From the NCBI RefSeq assembly GCF_002979555.1, contig NZ_PCOZ01000003.1, positions 1 to 64,000 of the forward strand: a stretch of 64,000 nt of DNA, given 5' to 3'. The notes beneath the pieces were generated by a model. The model was not told the origin of the DNA. It saw only the letters and a program-made list of their open reading frames with translations, and searched no databases. Positions 28,146 through 36,528 of this stretch are shown here, piece after piece. Numbering within the stretch: the stretch's first letter is position 1; every line of letters starts with the position of its first letter. The translations under genes were made by a program, and so were the position numbers. Source of the DNA: Pseudomonas sp. MYb60 (GTDB lineage: Bacteria > Pseudomonadota > Gammaproteobacteria > Pseudomonadales > Pseudomonadaceae).

Positions 28146-29488
28146 TCACGGCTGTCGGGACACGTACAGGTTGACCCCTATACAGACCAGCAAGGCGAAC
28201 GCAGACAACAGCATTGCGTTCGCCATCCCTTGCGAGAACGACGCTGCATCATCATGCGCAATCAGTATTCCCGAGACGGCAACGCCTAACACGCCGCCCA
28301 GTTGTCTGGCCGAAGCCATCAACCCCGAAGCAATCCCCGCATCGTGCTGCGTCACGGATGACAGCATCGCATTGGTAATGGACGGCACCGACATTGCGCT
28401 ACCAATACCCACCAGCATCAGTGCGCCGTTGAGCAGCCAAGGTGAGGCTTGCGCCGTGATTTGCGACAGCACCAGGAACCCGACGATCTGCACGCTAAAA
28501 CCCGTGGTGATGATGCGCGTGGCGCCAAAGCGTTTGGCGAAGCGAGAGGAGAGCAGGGTTGAAAGGGTCAGCACCGCCGTCAAGGGGATGAACGACACCC
28601 CGGTTTTGAACGCGTCGTAATGCAGGAAGGTTTGAAAGTAGATGCTGAAGACGAACACTGCGCCGTAAAACGTCAGATTGATCGCAGCGCCATGCTCCCC
28701 AGCACCTTGTTGCTGGCAAGGCGTGCCGGAAGCATGGGGTGTTGGACGCGACGTTCGATCACAACGAACGCTACCGCACAGGCCAGCGCGACGCTCATGG
28801 CCGTCAATGTCTGCAGGCTCCAGCCTTGTGCGCTCGACTCGGTCAAGCCATAGGTCAAGGATGCAAGGCATAAGGCAATGCTGATTTGGCCCGGAATGTC
28901 GATGTGCTTATCCACCCGTGGGGACGTGGGTGCGTATCGCAGGATAAGCGTGATCGCCAGCAGGCCGATTGGGATATTCAGCAGAAACACACTGCGCCAA
29001 CCGAAGTACTCGATCATCAGGCCGCCGATTACCGGCCCGGCAGCCAGCGCAATTCCGCCGCAGGCTCCCCAGAGCGCGACAGCGGAGCGGCGTCGGTCCG
29101 GGTCTTGAAATGACACGCGGATCAGCGTCAATGAAGTGGGTATGAGCAGCGCGGCGCCCATGCCTTGGATCACTCGCATCGAGATCAGGAGTTTCATGCT
29201 GCTGGCTAAGCCGCAGCCGATGGAGGCGAGGGTAAAAATCGCAAAACCCGCCGCGAAGACGGTTTTTGCACCCCACTTGTCACCCCATGCGCCGCCCAGA
29301 ATCAGCAAGGCAGAGAAGGGCAAGGCGTAACTGTTGATGACCCACTGCAAGCCTGTAAGGTCTGCGTTGAAGGCGGCTTTAAGCGCCCCCAGCCCGACGT
29401 TGACAACGCTGACATCGAGTTGCACGACGAGAAAGCCCAGGCAGGCAGCGATTAAAATGGCGCGTAATGAAGCAGGTGATTGAGTCAT
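28146..29488 (-). pseudogene. DHA2-type MFS transporter broken by a frameshift
   Basis: The first 265 or so codons read a normal drug-exporter N-terminal half: VVQLDVSVVNVGLGAL in the first helix, GGAWGDKWGAKTVF (motif A) and RVIQGMGAALLIPTSL. Around 28687-28692 the frame breaks. The N-terminal frame reads ...LGSMALRSI and stops, while the next frame continues as AAINLTFYGAVFVFSIYFQTFL and the six remaining helices down to 28146. Loss of one base at the GC-GCTGCG spot restores the protein. There is no homopolymer at the break, so a real mutation is more likely than a sequencing slip. The transport substrate is unknown. Confidence 0.82.
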
Positions 29489-29588
29489 GGCATTCGTGGT
29501 TCACAGCCTGTGGCAGTCGTGGTTGTGAGTCGATCGACCCATGTGCGTGCATGCCTGGCGTGAACCAGGCATGCACAGCGGCAGAGGC

Positions 29589-30203
29589 TTAAACGAATTG
29601 CAATACGTCGTTCACGGCTTTACGCGGCTTTTGTGGCCAGTTGGCTGCGCCCGGGTAGCCAACGGTGATCAACATCACCGGTACTTCTTCATCGGAGAGA
29701 CCAAACTCCTTGGCCACTGCGGCCTGATCAAAACCGATCATGGGCGTCGAAACCAGGCCTTGGCCCTTGGCGGCTAACATCAGGGTCATCGCCGCGAGTG
29801 AGCCAGAGCGAATGGCTTCGTCGCGCTGCAATTGAGCGTTTTCCTGATACATGCCTTGCGCCGCACCTACCCACATGTCGTAGATCGCCTGGTCAATGAT
29901 TCCGGCGTCCAGGGTTGGCTTCAAGGCTGCCGGCAGGGTCACATGCGGGTTCAGGGTCCCGCAGACAATAAAGGTCACGGCGGCATCCATGACCTTTTGC
30001 TGGCCGAAAGCCAATGGCAGTAGACGCGCTTTGGCTTCGGTGCTGCGCACGGCCAAAAACTTCCAGTTTTGCAGGTTAAAGGCGGAGGGCGCGTGGGTGG
30101 CCAGGTTGACCAGTTCGGCGACCTGGGCGTCCGTCAACGAACGTTCAGTGTCGTAGCTGTTGGCGGAGATGCGGGACTTAATAACTTCTGCGATAGCGGA
30201 CAT
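29589..30203 (-). CDS. Nitroreductase-family FMN oxidoreductase
   Basis: 204 residues from MSAIAEVIKSR. It has the family core: KSRISANSY (FMN phosphate contact), HAPSAFNLQNWKFLAV (about 37-52), and LAAKGQGLVSTPMIGFD with a C-terminal VGYPG. NfsB-like enzymes reduce nitroaromatics, quinones or enoates with NAD(P)H. AGAGA lies before the ATG. It follows an ABM-domain protein and a tautomerase on the same strand, which suggests a small redox-detoxification operon. Confidence 0.88.
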   Translation of the reverse strand: MSAIAEVIKSRISANSYDTERSLTDAQVAELVNLATHAPSAFNLQNWKFLAVRSTEAKARLLPLAFGQQKVMDAAVTFIVCGTLNPHVTLPAALKPTLDAGIIDQAIYDMWVGAAQGMYQENAQLQRDEAIRSGSLAAMTLMLAAKGQGLVSTPMIGFDQAAVAKEFGLSDEEVPVMLITVGYPGAANWPQKPRKAVNDVLQFV

Positions 30204-30273
30204 GATGGTCTCTGTGCGGGATAGGTTTGCGCAGGACACAGTTGTCACTCTTGAGCCTGCGCCTTGTTTCAAC

Positions 30274-30627
30274 TCAGCGGCTGAAACCGTCGAATGGGGT
30301 CATGTAAACGGCGCCGAACGGGTCCAGGCGCTTGCGGATTTCGGCGTCGGGTGTGCCGTAGACCACGAGGCTGGTGATGGTGCACAGCTCCAGGAAACGG
30401 TGGCCGAACGGCGCGAATGTGGTGTCGACATGGCTGACCACGGCATCCACGTTATAACGCTCGAGGATGTGCACGGTGCTGTTGTCTTCATTGACACTGT
30501 ATTCGTACACCAATGTGCCAGGCTCGGCGCGGGTGGCGGCAACGATGGTGGCGATCAGTTCCTTGAATTCAGCGAACTCTGCGGGTTTGACCGCAAGGGA
30601 GAACAGGCAGGAAATATGGGGATGCAT
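30274..30627 (-). CDS. Antibiotic-biosynthesis-monooxygenase (ABM) domain protein
   Basis: 117 residues from MHPHISCLFSL, start chosen by GGAG nine bases upstream. A ferredoxin-like ABM fold is indicated by EFKELIATIVAATRAEPGTLVYEYSV, quoted here only as its key parts ELIATIVAATRAEPG and LVYEYS, and by ILERY in the central strand. Such small dimeric proteins are cofactor-free oxygenases or quinol oxidases (YgiN type). It lies between a tautomerase and a nitroreductase. Confidence 0.82.
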   Translation of the reverse strand: MHPHISCLFSLAVKPAEFAEFKELIATIVAATRAEPGTLVYEYSVNEDNSTVHILERYNVDAVVSHVDTTFAPFGHRFLELCTITSLVVYGTPDAEIRKRLDPFGAVYMTPFDGFSR

Positions 30628-30713
30628 GGGGGTGGTCTCCGGCAGGTTTACGACAAATACCTGCACGGCAGCATCGCTGGATCAGCCGGTGCATGCGGTG
30701 CAGGTCAGGGGCG

Positions 30714-30911
30714 TCAGGACTTTTCGGGGGCTTCCCCGAATAGCTTGCCGGCGCCGGCCCAATCCGATGCGGCGACGTCTTCGAAAATCACGTAGATGTA
30801 ATTGGCATCGGTACCGGTGTGTTTAACGATGCTTTCGGTGATATCAGCTGCAACAGCAGCTTTCTGCGCGTGTTCTTTACCTTCGAACCAGCTCACACGT
30901 ACGACGGGCAT
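30714..30911 (-). CDS. 4-oxalocrotonate tautomerase family protein
   Basis: 65 residues, the canonical short length. The catalytic Pro1 is exposed after removal of Met (MPVVRVSWF). The body KAAVAADITESIVKHTGTDANYIYVIFEDV matches the family helix-strand pattern (core DITESIVKHTGTD). It interconverts keto and enol forms of small acids. It is first in the small minus-strand group with the ABM protein and the nitroreductase, and divergent from a LysR gene. Confidence 0.88.
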   Translation of the reverse strand: MPVVRVSWFEGKEHAQKAAVAADITESIVKHTGTDANYIYVIFEDVAASDWAGAGKLFGEAPEKS

Positions 30912-31059
30912 GATGTATTCCTTCTAGGACATTGATCTGGGAGGTGCGCGAAGTGCACCGTTGTCTGACTGGAATCCATCGTACTGTTGAATGAAGTGGC
31001 GATAAACGGCCTGCAACTATAATCTGGGTAGATCAAAACTCTACAATGACAGGTGTAGC

Positions 31060-31962
31060 ATGGTTCCTATCGACTCCTTCCAGGGCGTGATCACCTTCGT
31101 CGTGGCGGCGCGCTCCTCGAGCTTTACCCAGGCAGCCGAGCGTTTGGGGTTGTCCAAATCTGCCGTGGGCAAGGCCATCGCGCGCTTGGAAGAACGGCTG
31201 GGCACGCAGTTGTTCCATCGCACCACCCGCAGGATTTCCCTTACCGCCGATGGCGAGGCCTACTTCGCAGCCTGCTCTACGGCGCTGGAGGAGATTGGTA
31301 CCGCTGAAAGCGGGCTGGGCCCCGGTGGCGGTGAACCCTCGGGCCGCTTGCGGGTGGATATTCCGGTGGCGTTCGGACGTCGGGTCGTCGCGCCACTGTT
31401 GTTTGAGATCGCCAACAAATACCCGGCGCTTCAATTGAGCCTGACGTTTTCCGATCACTTGGTGGACCCTTTTGAAGAGGGTATCGATTTGTTGGTGCGC
31501 TTCGGCGAGTTGCAGGACACCAGCGGCCTGGTAGCACGGCGATTGACCCGTCAACGCTGGGCGGTCTGTGCGTCACCTGGCTACCTTGCGCGCTTCGGAA
31601 CCCCGCAAACCCTGGAAGAGCTGACCCAGCATCGCTGCATCGTCGGCCATCGGCGCGGCCAGCCGCTTTCATGGCGAGTGATGCAAGCGGGTAAAACCGT
31701 GCGTTACGCGCCCCCTTCAACCCATCAGATTGGCGATGGCGAAGCCATGATTCTGGCCGCCGTGGCCGGTGCCGGCCTGTGCCAAATGCCGCGTAGCCTG
31801 TTCCAGGATGATATCGCGGCGGGCAGGCTGGTCGAGGTGCTGCAAGCCTATGAGCCTGAAGCGGTGGATGTGCATGCGGTGTGGCCCAAAGTGTCGCACC
31901 TTCGCCCCAAGGTTCGGTATGTGGTCGACGAGTTGGTCAAGTTGTGCGCGCATTGGCAGTAA
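31060..31962 (+). CDS. LysR-family transcriptional regulator
   Basis: 300 residues, helix-turn-helix FTQAAERLGLSKSAVGKAIARLEERLG (recognition helix SKSAVGKAI), followed by GTQLFHRTTRRISLT and a CrgA-type effector domain. It is divergent from the tautomerase/ABM/nitroreductase group across about 150 bases and probably regulates it. Its end converges with nahR 15 bases away. Confidence 0.9.
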   Translation: MVPIDSFQGVITFVVAARSSSFTQAAERLGLSKSAVGKAIARLEERLGTQLFHRTTRRISLTADGEAYFAACSTALEEIGTAESGLGPGGGEPSGRLRVDIPVAFGRRVVAPLLFEIANKYPALQLSLTFSDHLVDPFEEGIDLLVRFGELQDTSGLVARRLTRQRWAVCASPGYLARFGTPQTLEELTQHRCIVGHRRGQPLSWRVMQAGKTVRYAPPSTHQIGDGEAMILAAVAGAGLCQMPRSLFQDDIAAGRLVEVLQAYEPEAVDVHAVWPKVSHLRPKVRYVVDELVKLCAHWQ

Positions 31963-31977
31963 AGGCTGCACGCGCCG

Positions 31978-32877
31978 TTAATCGCTGAACAGGTCGAACA
32001 TCAGTTGTCGGAACCATTTATTGGTAGGGTCCCGGTTGTATTTGCCGTGCCAGAACAAGTTGATGGCAATCTCGGGCAAGGGCAACGGGACCGGCAGGCT
32101 GGTAAGCCCGAACGGCTGCGCGCAGCTGTTGGCGAACCGCTCGGGAACGGTCGCAATCAAGTCGGTGTTTTGCAGGATATGCCCGACCGCTACAAAGTGC
32201 GGCACTTCCAAGCGAATCTCACGTTGCAGACCCGCACGCTGCATATGCGTGTCGATTTCGCCATGGCCGGTGCTGGCCGCAACGATCCTGACGTGCCCAA
32301 ACTCACAGAAACGCTCACGGGTCATGGGCTGTTGGGTCAAAGGGTGGTCTTTTCTGCACAGGCACACATAGCGATGGTGGAACAAACGCCGCTGGTAAAA
32401 GCCCGCTTGCAGGTCTGGCAGCAGCCCCACGGCCAGATCCACCTCGCCACTGGCCAGGCTTTCATATAGCTGGGCATTGCTTCGAAGCGTACTCACCGAA
32501 ATGCCTGGGGCCAGTTTGAGCAGCGCGTCGATCAGGCGCGGCACGAAATAAATCTCCCCGATGTCGGTCATCGCAACCACAAAGCGTTTTCGGCTGGTCG
32601 CCGGATCGAATTCGTCGTGGCGGTTTATCGCACCGTGCAACAGGCCGATCGCTTGGGATACCGGCTCTGCCAGTTGCACTGCGAATGGGGTTGGCTGCAT
32701 CCCGTTTGGGGTTCGCACGAACAGCTCATCGTTGAACGTGGTGCGCAGACGCTTCAACGCATTGCTGACGGCCGGCTGAGTCAGGCCAAGGCTTTCAGCC
32801 GACACAGAAACACTTCGGTCTACCAGCAATTGGTTGAAGATCACCAAAAGATTCAGGTCCAGCTCGCGCAGATTCAT
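31978..32877 (-). CDS. nahR: NahR/SalR-type LysR activator of salicylate catabolism
   Basis: 299 residues, very similar along its whole length to NahR. It shares LDLNLLVIFNQLLVDRSVS, LTQPAVSNALKRLRT (recognition helix), AMTDIGEIYFVPRL, VDLAVGLLPDLQ, YVCLCRKDHP, GTGHGEIDTHM (here STGHGEIDT), LEVPHF-AVGHIL and an LMFDLFSD end. NahR binds upstream of nah and sal promoters and activates with salicylate as inducer. It is divergent from the salicylate hydroxylase gene, and an exact NahR box lies between them. Confidence 0.92.
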   Translation of the reverse strand: MNLRELDLNLLVIFNQLLVDRSVSVSAESLGLTQPAVSNALKRLRTTFNDELFVRTPNGMQPTPFAVQLAEPVSQAIGLLHGAINRHDEFDPATSRKRFVVAMTDIGEIYFVPRLIDALLKLAPGISVSTLRSNAQLYESLASGEVDLAVGLLPDLQAGFYQRRLFHHRYVCLCRKDHPLTQQPMTRERFCEFGHVRIVAASTGHGEIDTHMQRAGLQREIRLEVPHFVAVGHILQNTDLIATVPERFANSCAQPFGLTSLPVPLPLPEIAINLFWHGKYNRDPTNKWFRQLMFDLFSD

Positions 32878-32920
32878 CGTGGTTTCTCTCGGACACAGGT
32901 GCGGGTGAGGTCATTTTTAT

Positions 32921-32935
32921 ATTCACGCTGGTGAT
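32921..32935. promoter_or_regulatory. NahR binding site
   Basis: ATTCACGCTGGTGAT fits the published NahR motif ATTCACGCT-NN-TGAT without a mismatch. With NahR sites centred about 65 bp before the start of transcription, the start would fall near 32990-33000, a short distance before the nahG ATG at 33021. Confidence 0.9.
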
Positions 32936-33020
32936 AGTTTGTATGGAGGGCAGGGCATTTATCAATGGTTTGTGAATAGTCATGATCGGGCTATTCCAAA
33001 AACAAACATAAGGTTCTCCC

Positions 33021-34304
33021 ATGACTAGCCCTCATTCTGTCTTGCAAGTGGGCATCGTCGGCGGCGGTATCGCTGGCGTGGCCTTGGCACTTGATCTCTG
33101 CCGTCATCCGCACCTGGACGTGACGTTATTTGAAGCCGCACCTGCCTTCGGTGAAGTGGGTGCTGGTGTTTCGTTCGGCGCAAATGCCGTGCGCGCTATT
33201 GAAGGCCTGGGAATCGGCACGCCCTACGAGCGTATTGCTGACCGCACCCCACAACCCTGGCAAGACATTTGGTTTGAATGGCGCCGCGGCGTGGATGCCG
33301 GTTACCTGGGTGCCAGCATCGCTGATGGCGTGGGCCAGTCCTCCGTGCACCGCGCCGATTTCCTCGATGCATTGGCCCAGCAACTTCCGGACGGCATTGC
33401 CCGCTTCGATAAGCGCGCCGTCAGCGTGCGTGAGGCAGGCGATAGGGTCAGCGTTCAATTCACCGACGGCACTGACTACGAATGTGACCTGTTGATCGCT
33501 GCCGACGGTATCAAATCATCCCTGCGCGACTATGTGCTCCAGGGCCTGGGCCTGCCTCTTGTCGCACCTCGGTTCAGCGGTACCTGCGCTTACCGCGGCA
33601 TGATTGATAGCGAGCAACTGCGCCAGGCCTATCGCGCGGCTGGCGTCGATGAGCACCTGATCAATGTCCCGCAAATGTACTTGGGGCTCGACGCCCACAT
33701 CCTCACGTTCCCGGTCAAGCAAGGTCGGTTGATCAATGTGGTGGCTTTCGTCTCCGATCGCTCCAAGCCCAACCCGGTGTGGCCGCAAGACACGCCTTGG
33801 GTCAAGAGCACCACTCAGGCACAGATGCTGAAGGCGTTCGCGCACTGGGGCGATGCTGTACGGGTACTGCTCGAATGCATCCCTGCGCCAACGCTGTGGG
33901 CGCTGCATGAACTGGATGAGCTTGCAGGCTACACCCATGGCCGTGTCGGCCTGATCGGTGACGCCGCCCACGCCATGTTGCCGCATCAAGGCGCAGGCGC
34001 CGGCCAAGGGCTTGAAGATGCTTGGTTACTTGCGCGCCTGTTGGGCGACCCGCGAGTCCTTGAGAGCAACGCCCAAAAGGTTTTGCAGGTGTATGACGAG
34101 ATCCGCCGGCCGCGCGCGTGCCGGGTGCAACGCACGTCTTGGGAAGCGGGCGAACTCTACGAATTCCGAGCCCCGCATGTTGAAGGCCAGGAGTCTCTGT
34201 TGTCGACCACGTTGGCCAGTCGTTTCGATTGGCTGTGGAACCACGATATGCAATCGGACCTGGCACAGGCCCGTACTCGGCTCGGGTGGGCCGAGGCTGT
34301 TTGA
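33021..34304 (+). CDS. nahG: Salicylate 1-monooxygenase (salicylate hydroxylase)
   Basis: 427 residues, a class A flavoprotein hydroxylase. FAD motif GGGIAG at 14-19, the AADG motif at 160-163 and GDAAHAMLPHQGAGAGQGLEDA (GD at 313-314), with the MLPHQGAGAGQ loop typical of salicylate hydroxylases. It converts salicylate to catechol and CO2 with NADH and O2. It is the first gene behind the NahR box, followed by catechol 1,2-dioxygenase. The clustering with a NahR-like regulator makes the substrate assignment strong; SalA is an equivalent name. Confidence 0.9.
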   Translation: MTSPHSVLQVGIVGGGIAGVALALDLCRHPHLDVTLFEAAPAFGEVGAGVSFGANAVRAIEGLGIGTPYERIADRTPQPWQDIWFEWRRGVDAGYLGASIADGVGQSSVHRADFLDALAQQLPDGIARFDKRAVSVREAGDRVSVQFTDGTDYECDLLIAADGIKSSLRDYVLQGLGLPLVAPRFSGTCAYRGMIDSEQLRQAYRAAGVDEHLINVPQMYLGLDAHILTFPVKQGRLINVVAFVSDRSKPNPVWPQDTPWVKSTTQAQMLKAFAHWGDAVRVLLECIPAPTLWALHELDELAGYTHGRVGLIGDAAHAMLPHQGAGAGQGLEDAWLLARLLGDPRVLESNAQKVLQVYDEIRRPRACRVQRTSWEAGELYEFRAPHVEGQESLLSTTLASRFDWLWNHDMQSDLAQARTRLGWAEAV

Positions 34305-34370
34305 AGTGCATACGGCACCAGCACTCAGTGACTGGCGCGCTAGACCCACAATAAAAAAGGTGAAACGACC

Positions 34371-35309
34371 ATGACCGTCAGTATTTCAAAGACCCCCGAT
34401 ATGCTTGAATTTTTCCGCGATGCAGCCGGATTGAAAAACGCCGCTGGCAACCCGCGCAACAAGCGCATCGTGCTGCGTATTCTGCAAGAGACCGCCAGGC
34501 TCATTGAAGAGCTGGAGATCACCGATGATGAGTTCTGGGCCGCAGTCGAATACATCAACCGACTCGGCAAGAGCAACGAGGCGGGGCTGCTGGCGGCAGG
34601 CTTGGGCGTCGAGCATTTCCTCGACCTGCTTAACGATGCCAAGCAAGCCGAGGCCGGTCGCACCGGAGGCACGCCGCGCACGATTGAAGGGCCCCTCTAT
34701 GTAGCGGGCGCACCGCTGCGCGAAGGTTTTGCGCGGATGGACGATGGCGCGGAAGACGGTATCGCCACCCCGTTTTTCGTTGAAGGACAAATCCTGGATC
34801 TGCAAGGCCAACCTATCGCGGGGGCCCTTGTCGATTTGTGGCAAGCGGACAGCAAAGGCAACTACTCGCACTTCGATAAAAGCCAATCCGAATACAACTT
34901 GCGCCGGCGCATCGTGACCGATGCTGACGGGCGCTACCGTGTCCGGAGCATCGTGCCTTCGGGCTACGGCTGCAACCCTCAAGGCCCGACCCAGGAATGC
35001 CTCAATCACCTGGGACGCCATGGCCAGCGCCCTGCGCATATCCATTTCTTCCTGTCGGCCCCCGGTTATGAGCACCTCACTACCCAAATCAACCTGTCCA
35101 ACGACAAGTACCTTTGGGACGACTTTGCCTATGCCACCCGTGATGGGTTGATCGGCGAAGTGCAGTTCATCGACGACCAGGCGCTGTCCGCTGCCCATGA
35201 TGTGCCAGGGCGTTATGCACACATGACTTTCGATTTTCAGTTGCGCCCGGCAACCAGCCTGGAAGCGCAACAGCGCAGCAATCGCCCGCGTGCACTGCAA
35301 ACCGCGTAG
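34371..35309 (+). CDS. catA: Catechol 1,2-dioxygenase (intradiol)
   Basis: 312 residues, the usual CatA length. The four non-haem Fe(III) ligands are visible as Tyr165 (GNYSHFD), Tyr199 (SGYG), His223 and His225 (RPAHIHFF). The N-terminal helical dimer domain with a lipid-binding zone is intact. It opens catechol between the hydroxyls to cis,cis-muconate. It follows nahG and is separated from catBC by about 19 kb, so this copy is dedicated to the salicylate route. Whether another catA exists elsewhere cannot be seen. Confidence 0.95.
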   Translation: MTVSISKTPDMLEFFRDAAGLKNAAGNPRNKRIVLRILQETARLIEELEITDDEFWAAVEYINRLGKSNEAGLLAAGLGVEHFLDLLNDAKQAEAGRTGGTPRTIEGPLYVAGAPLREGFARMDDGAEDGIATPFFVEGQILDLQGQPIAGALVDLWQADSKGNYSHFDKSQSEYNLRRRIVTDADGRYRVRSIVPSGYGCNPQGPTQECLNHLGRHGQRPAHIHFFLSAPGYEHLTTQINLSNDKYLWDDFAYATRDGLIGEVQFIDDQALSAAHDVPGRYAHMTFDFQLRPATSLEAQQRSNRPRALQTA

Positions 35310-35350
35310 GTCGACACAGTCAAACCTGAACGATTAAAGAGGATAAGTAG

Positions 35351-36499
35351 ATGTCCCAAAGCACCCTTGCACCCATTGAAATCAAAGTTGCCGTATTGCG
35401 TGAGGCCGGGAGCAAACTCCAGCTTGAACGTGCAGAACTGGGCGTCCCGCGCGCTGATGAAGTGCGCGTGCGTATTGTCGCGACCGGTGTTTGCCACACT
35501 GATATGGTCGTGCGTGACCAGCTGTTTCCGACGCCGTTGCCAATCGTGCTGGGCCATGAAGGTTCGGGAATTGTGGAGTCGGTAGGGGCTGCGGTGACCA
35601 CCATCGCCCCCGGTGATCACGTGGTCATGACCTACATGTCATGTGGTTTGTGCCTGCCTTGTGAAACCGGGCACCCCGCGCATTGCTCCCATATGCACCC
35701 GCTGAACTTCGGCGGCGGGCGGCTGGATGGCAGTACCTCGACCTGCAGCTGCGACAACGCGGCGCCCATCCATGACCACTTCTTTGGCCAGTCTTCGTTC
35801 TCGACCTATGTGATCGCCAGTGAGCGTAGCGTGGTGAAAGTGTCGAAAAAGGCGCCGTTGGAATTGCTGGGGCCACTGGGGTGCGGCATTCAGACGGGGG
35901 CGGGGTCGGTGCTCAAGGCCCTGCAAGTCGAGGCAGGCGCCAGCTTTGCGGCATTTGGCGCCGGCGCCGTAGGCCTGGCGGCGGTGATGGCGGCCAAAGT
36001 GGCAGGTGCTACGACGATTATTGCCGTCGATGTAACCCCCAGCCGCTTGAGCCTTGCGCTTGAAGTGGGGGCGACTCACGTGATCAACAGCCGTGAAGAG
36101 GACCCGGTGCAACGCATTCGTGAAATCACCGGCGGCGGCGTGAACTACAGCCTTGAATGCTCCGGTCGTGCAGAAGTGCTGCGCCAGGCCATCGACGCGC
36201 TCACAACCCTGGGCACCTGTGGAATCGTCGGGGCGACGAAAATGGGCACGGAAGTGGCGTTCAACATCAATGATGTGATGATCCCCGGCAAGCGAATCAT
36301 GGGCATTGTCCAGGGCGACGTGGTTGCCAACGCGTTTATTCCCACGTTGGTCGACCTGCACCTGCAAGGCCGCTTCCCGTTCGACAAACTGTGCCGGTTT
36401 TACACCTTTGACCAAGTCAACGAAGCCATGGCGGACAGCGAAAGCGGCATCACCATCAAACCGATTCTGCGCATGCCGGTCGCGGGCGATCAGGCGTGA
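35351..36499 (+). CDS. Zinc-dependent aryl (benzyl-type) alcohol dehydrogenase
   Basis: 382 residues of the medium-chain family. Catalytic zinc ligands Cys48 and His69-Glu70 (GHEGSG) and a third cysteine in LGPLGCGIQTG; structural cysteines at 98, 101, 104 and 112. FGAGAVGLAAVMAAK is the NAD site. The pattern resembles XylB-like benzyl alcohol dehydrogenases. Next to a salicylaldehyde dehydrogenase it would oxidise 2-hydroxybenzyl (salicyl) alcohol to salicylaldehyde. That substrate is inferred from the neighbourhood. Confidence 0.87.
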   Translation: MSQSTLAPIEIKVAVLREAGSKLQLERAELGVPRADEVRVRIVATGVCHTDMVVRDQLFPTPLPIVLGHEGSGIVESVGAAVTTIAPGDHVVMTYMSCGLCLPCETGHPAHCSHMHPLNFGGGRLDGSTSTCSCDNAAPIHDHFFGQSSFSTYVIASERSVVKVSKKAPLELLGPLGCGIQTGAGSVLKALQVEAGASFAAFGAGAVGLAAVMAAKVAGATTIIAVDVTPSRLSLALEVGATHVINSREEDPVQRIREITGGGVNYSLECSGRAEVLRQAIDALTTLGTCGIVGATKMGTEVAFNINDVMIPGKRIMGIVQGDVVANAFIPTLVDLHLQGRFPFDKLCRFYTFDQVNEAMADSESGITIKPILRMPVAGDQA

Positions 36500-36528
36500 T
36501 TTCTCAGGCTCACTCAAAGGACCTCTTG

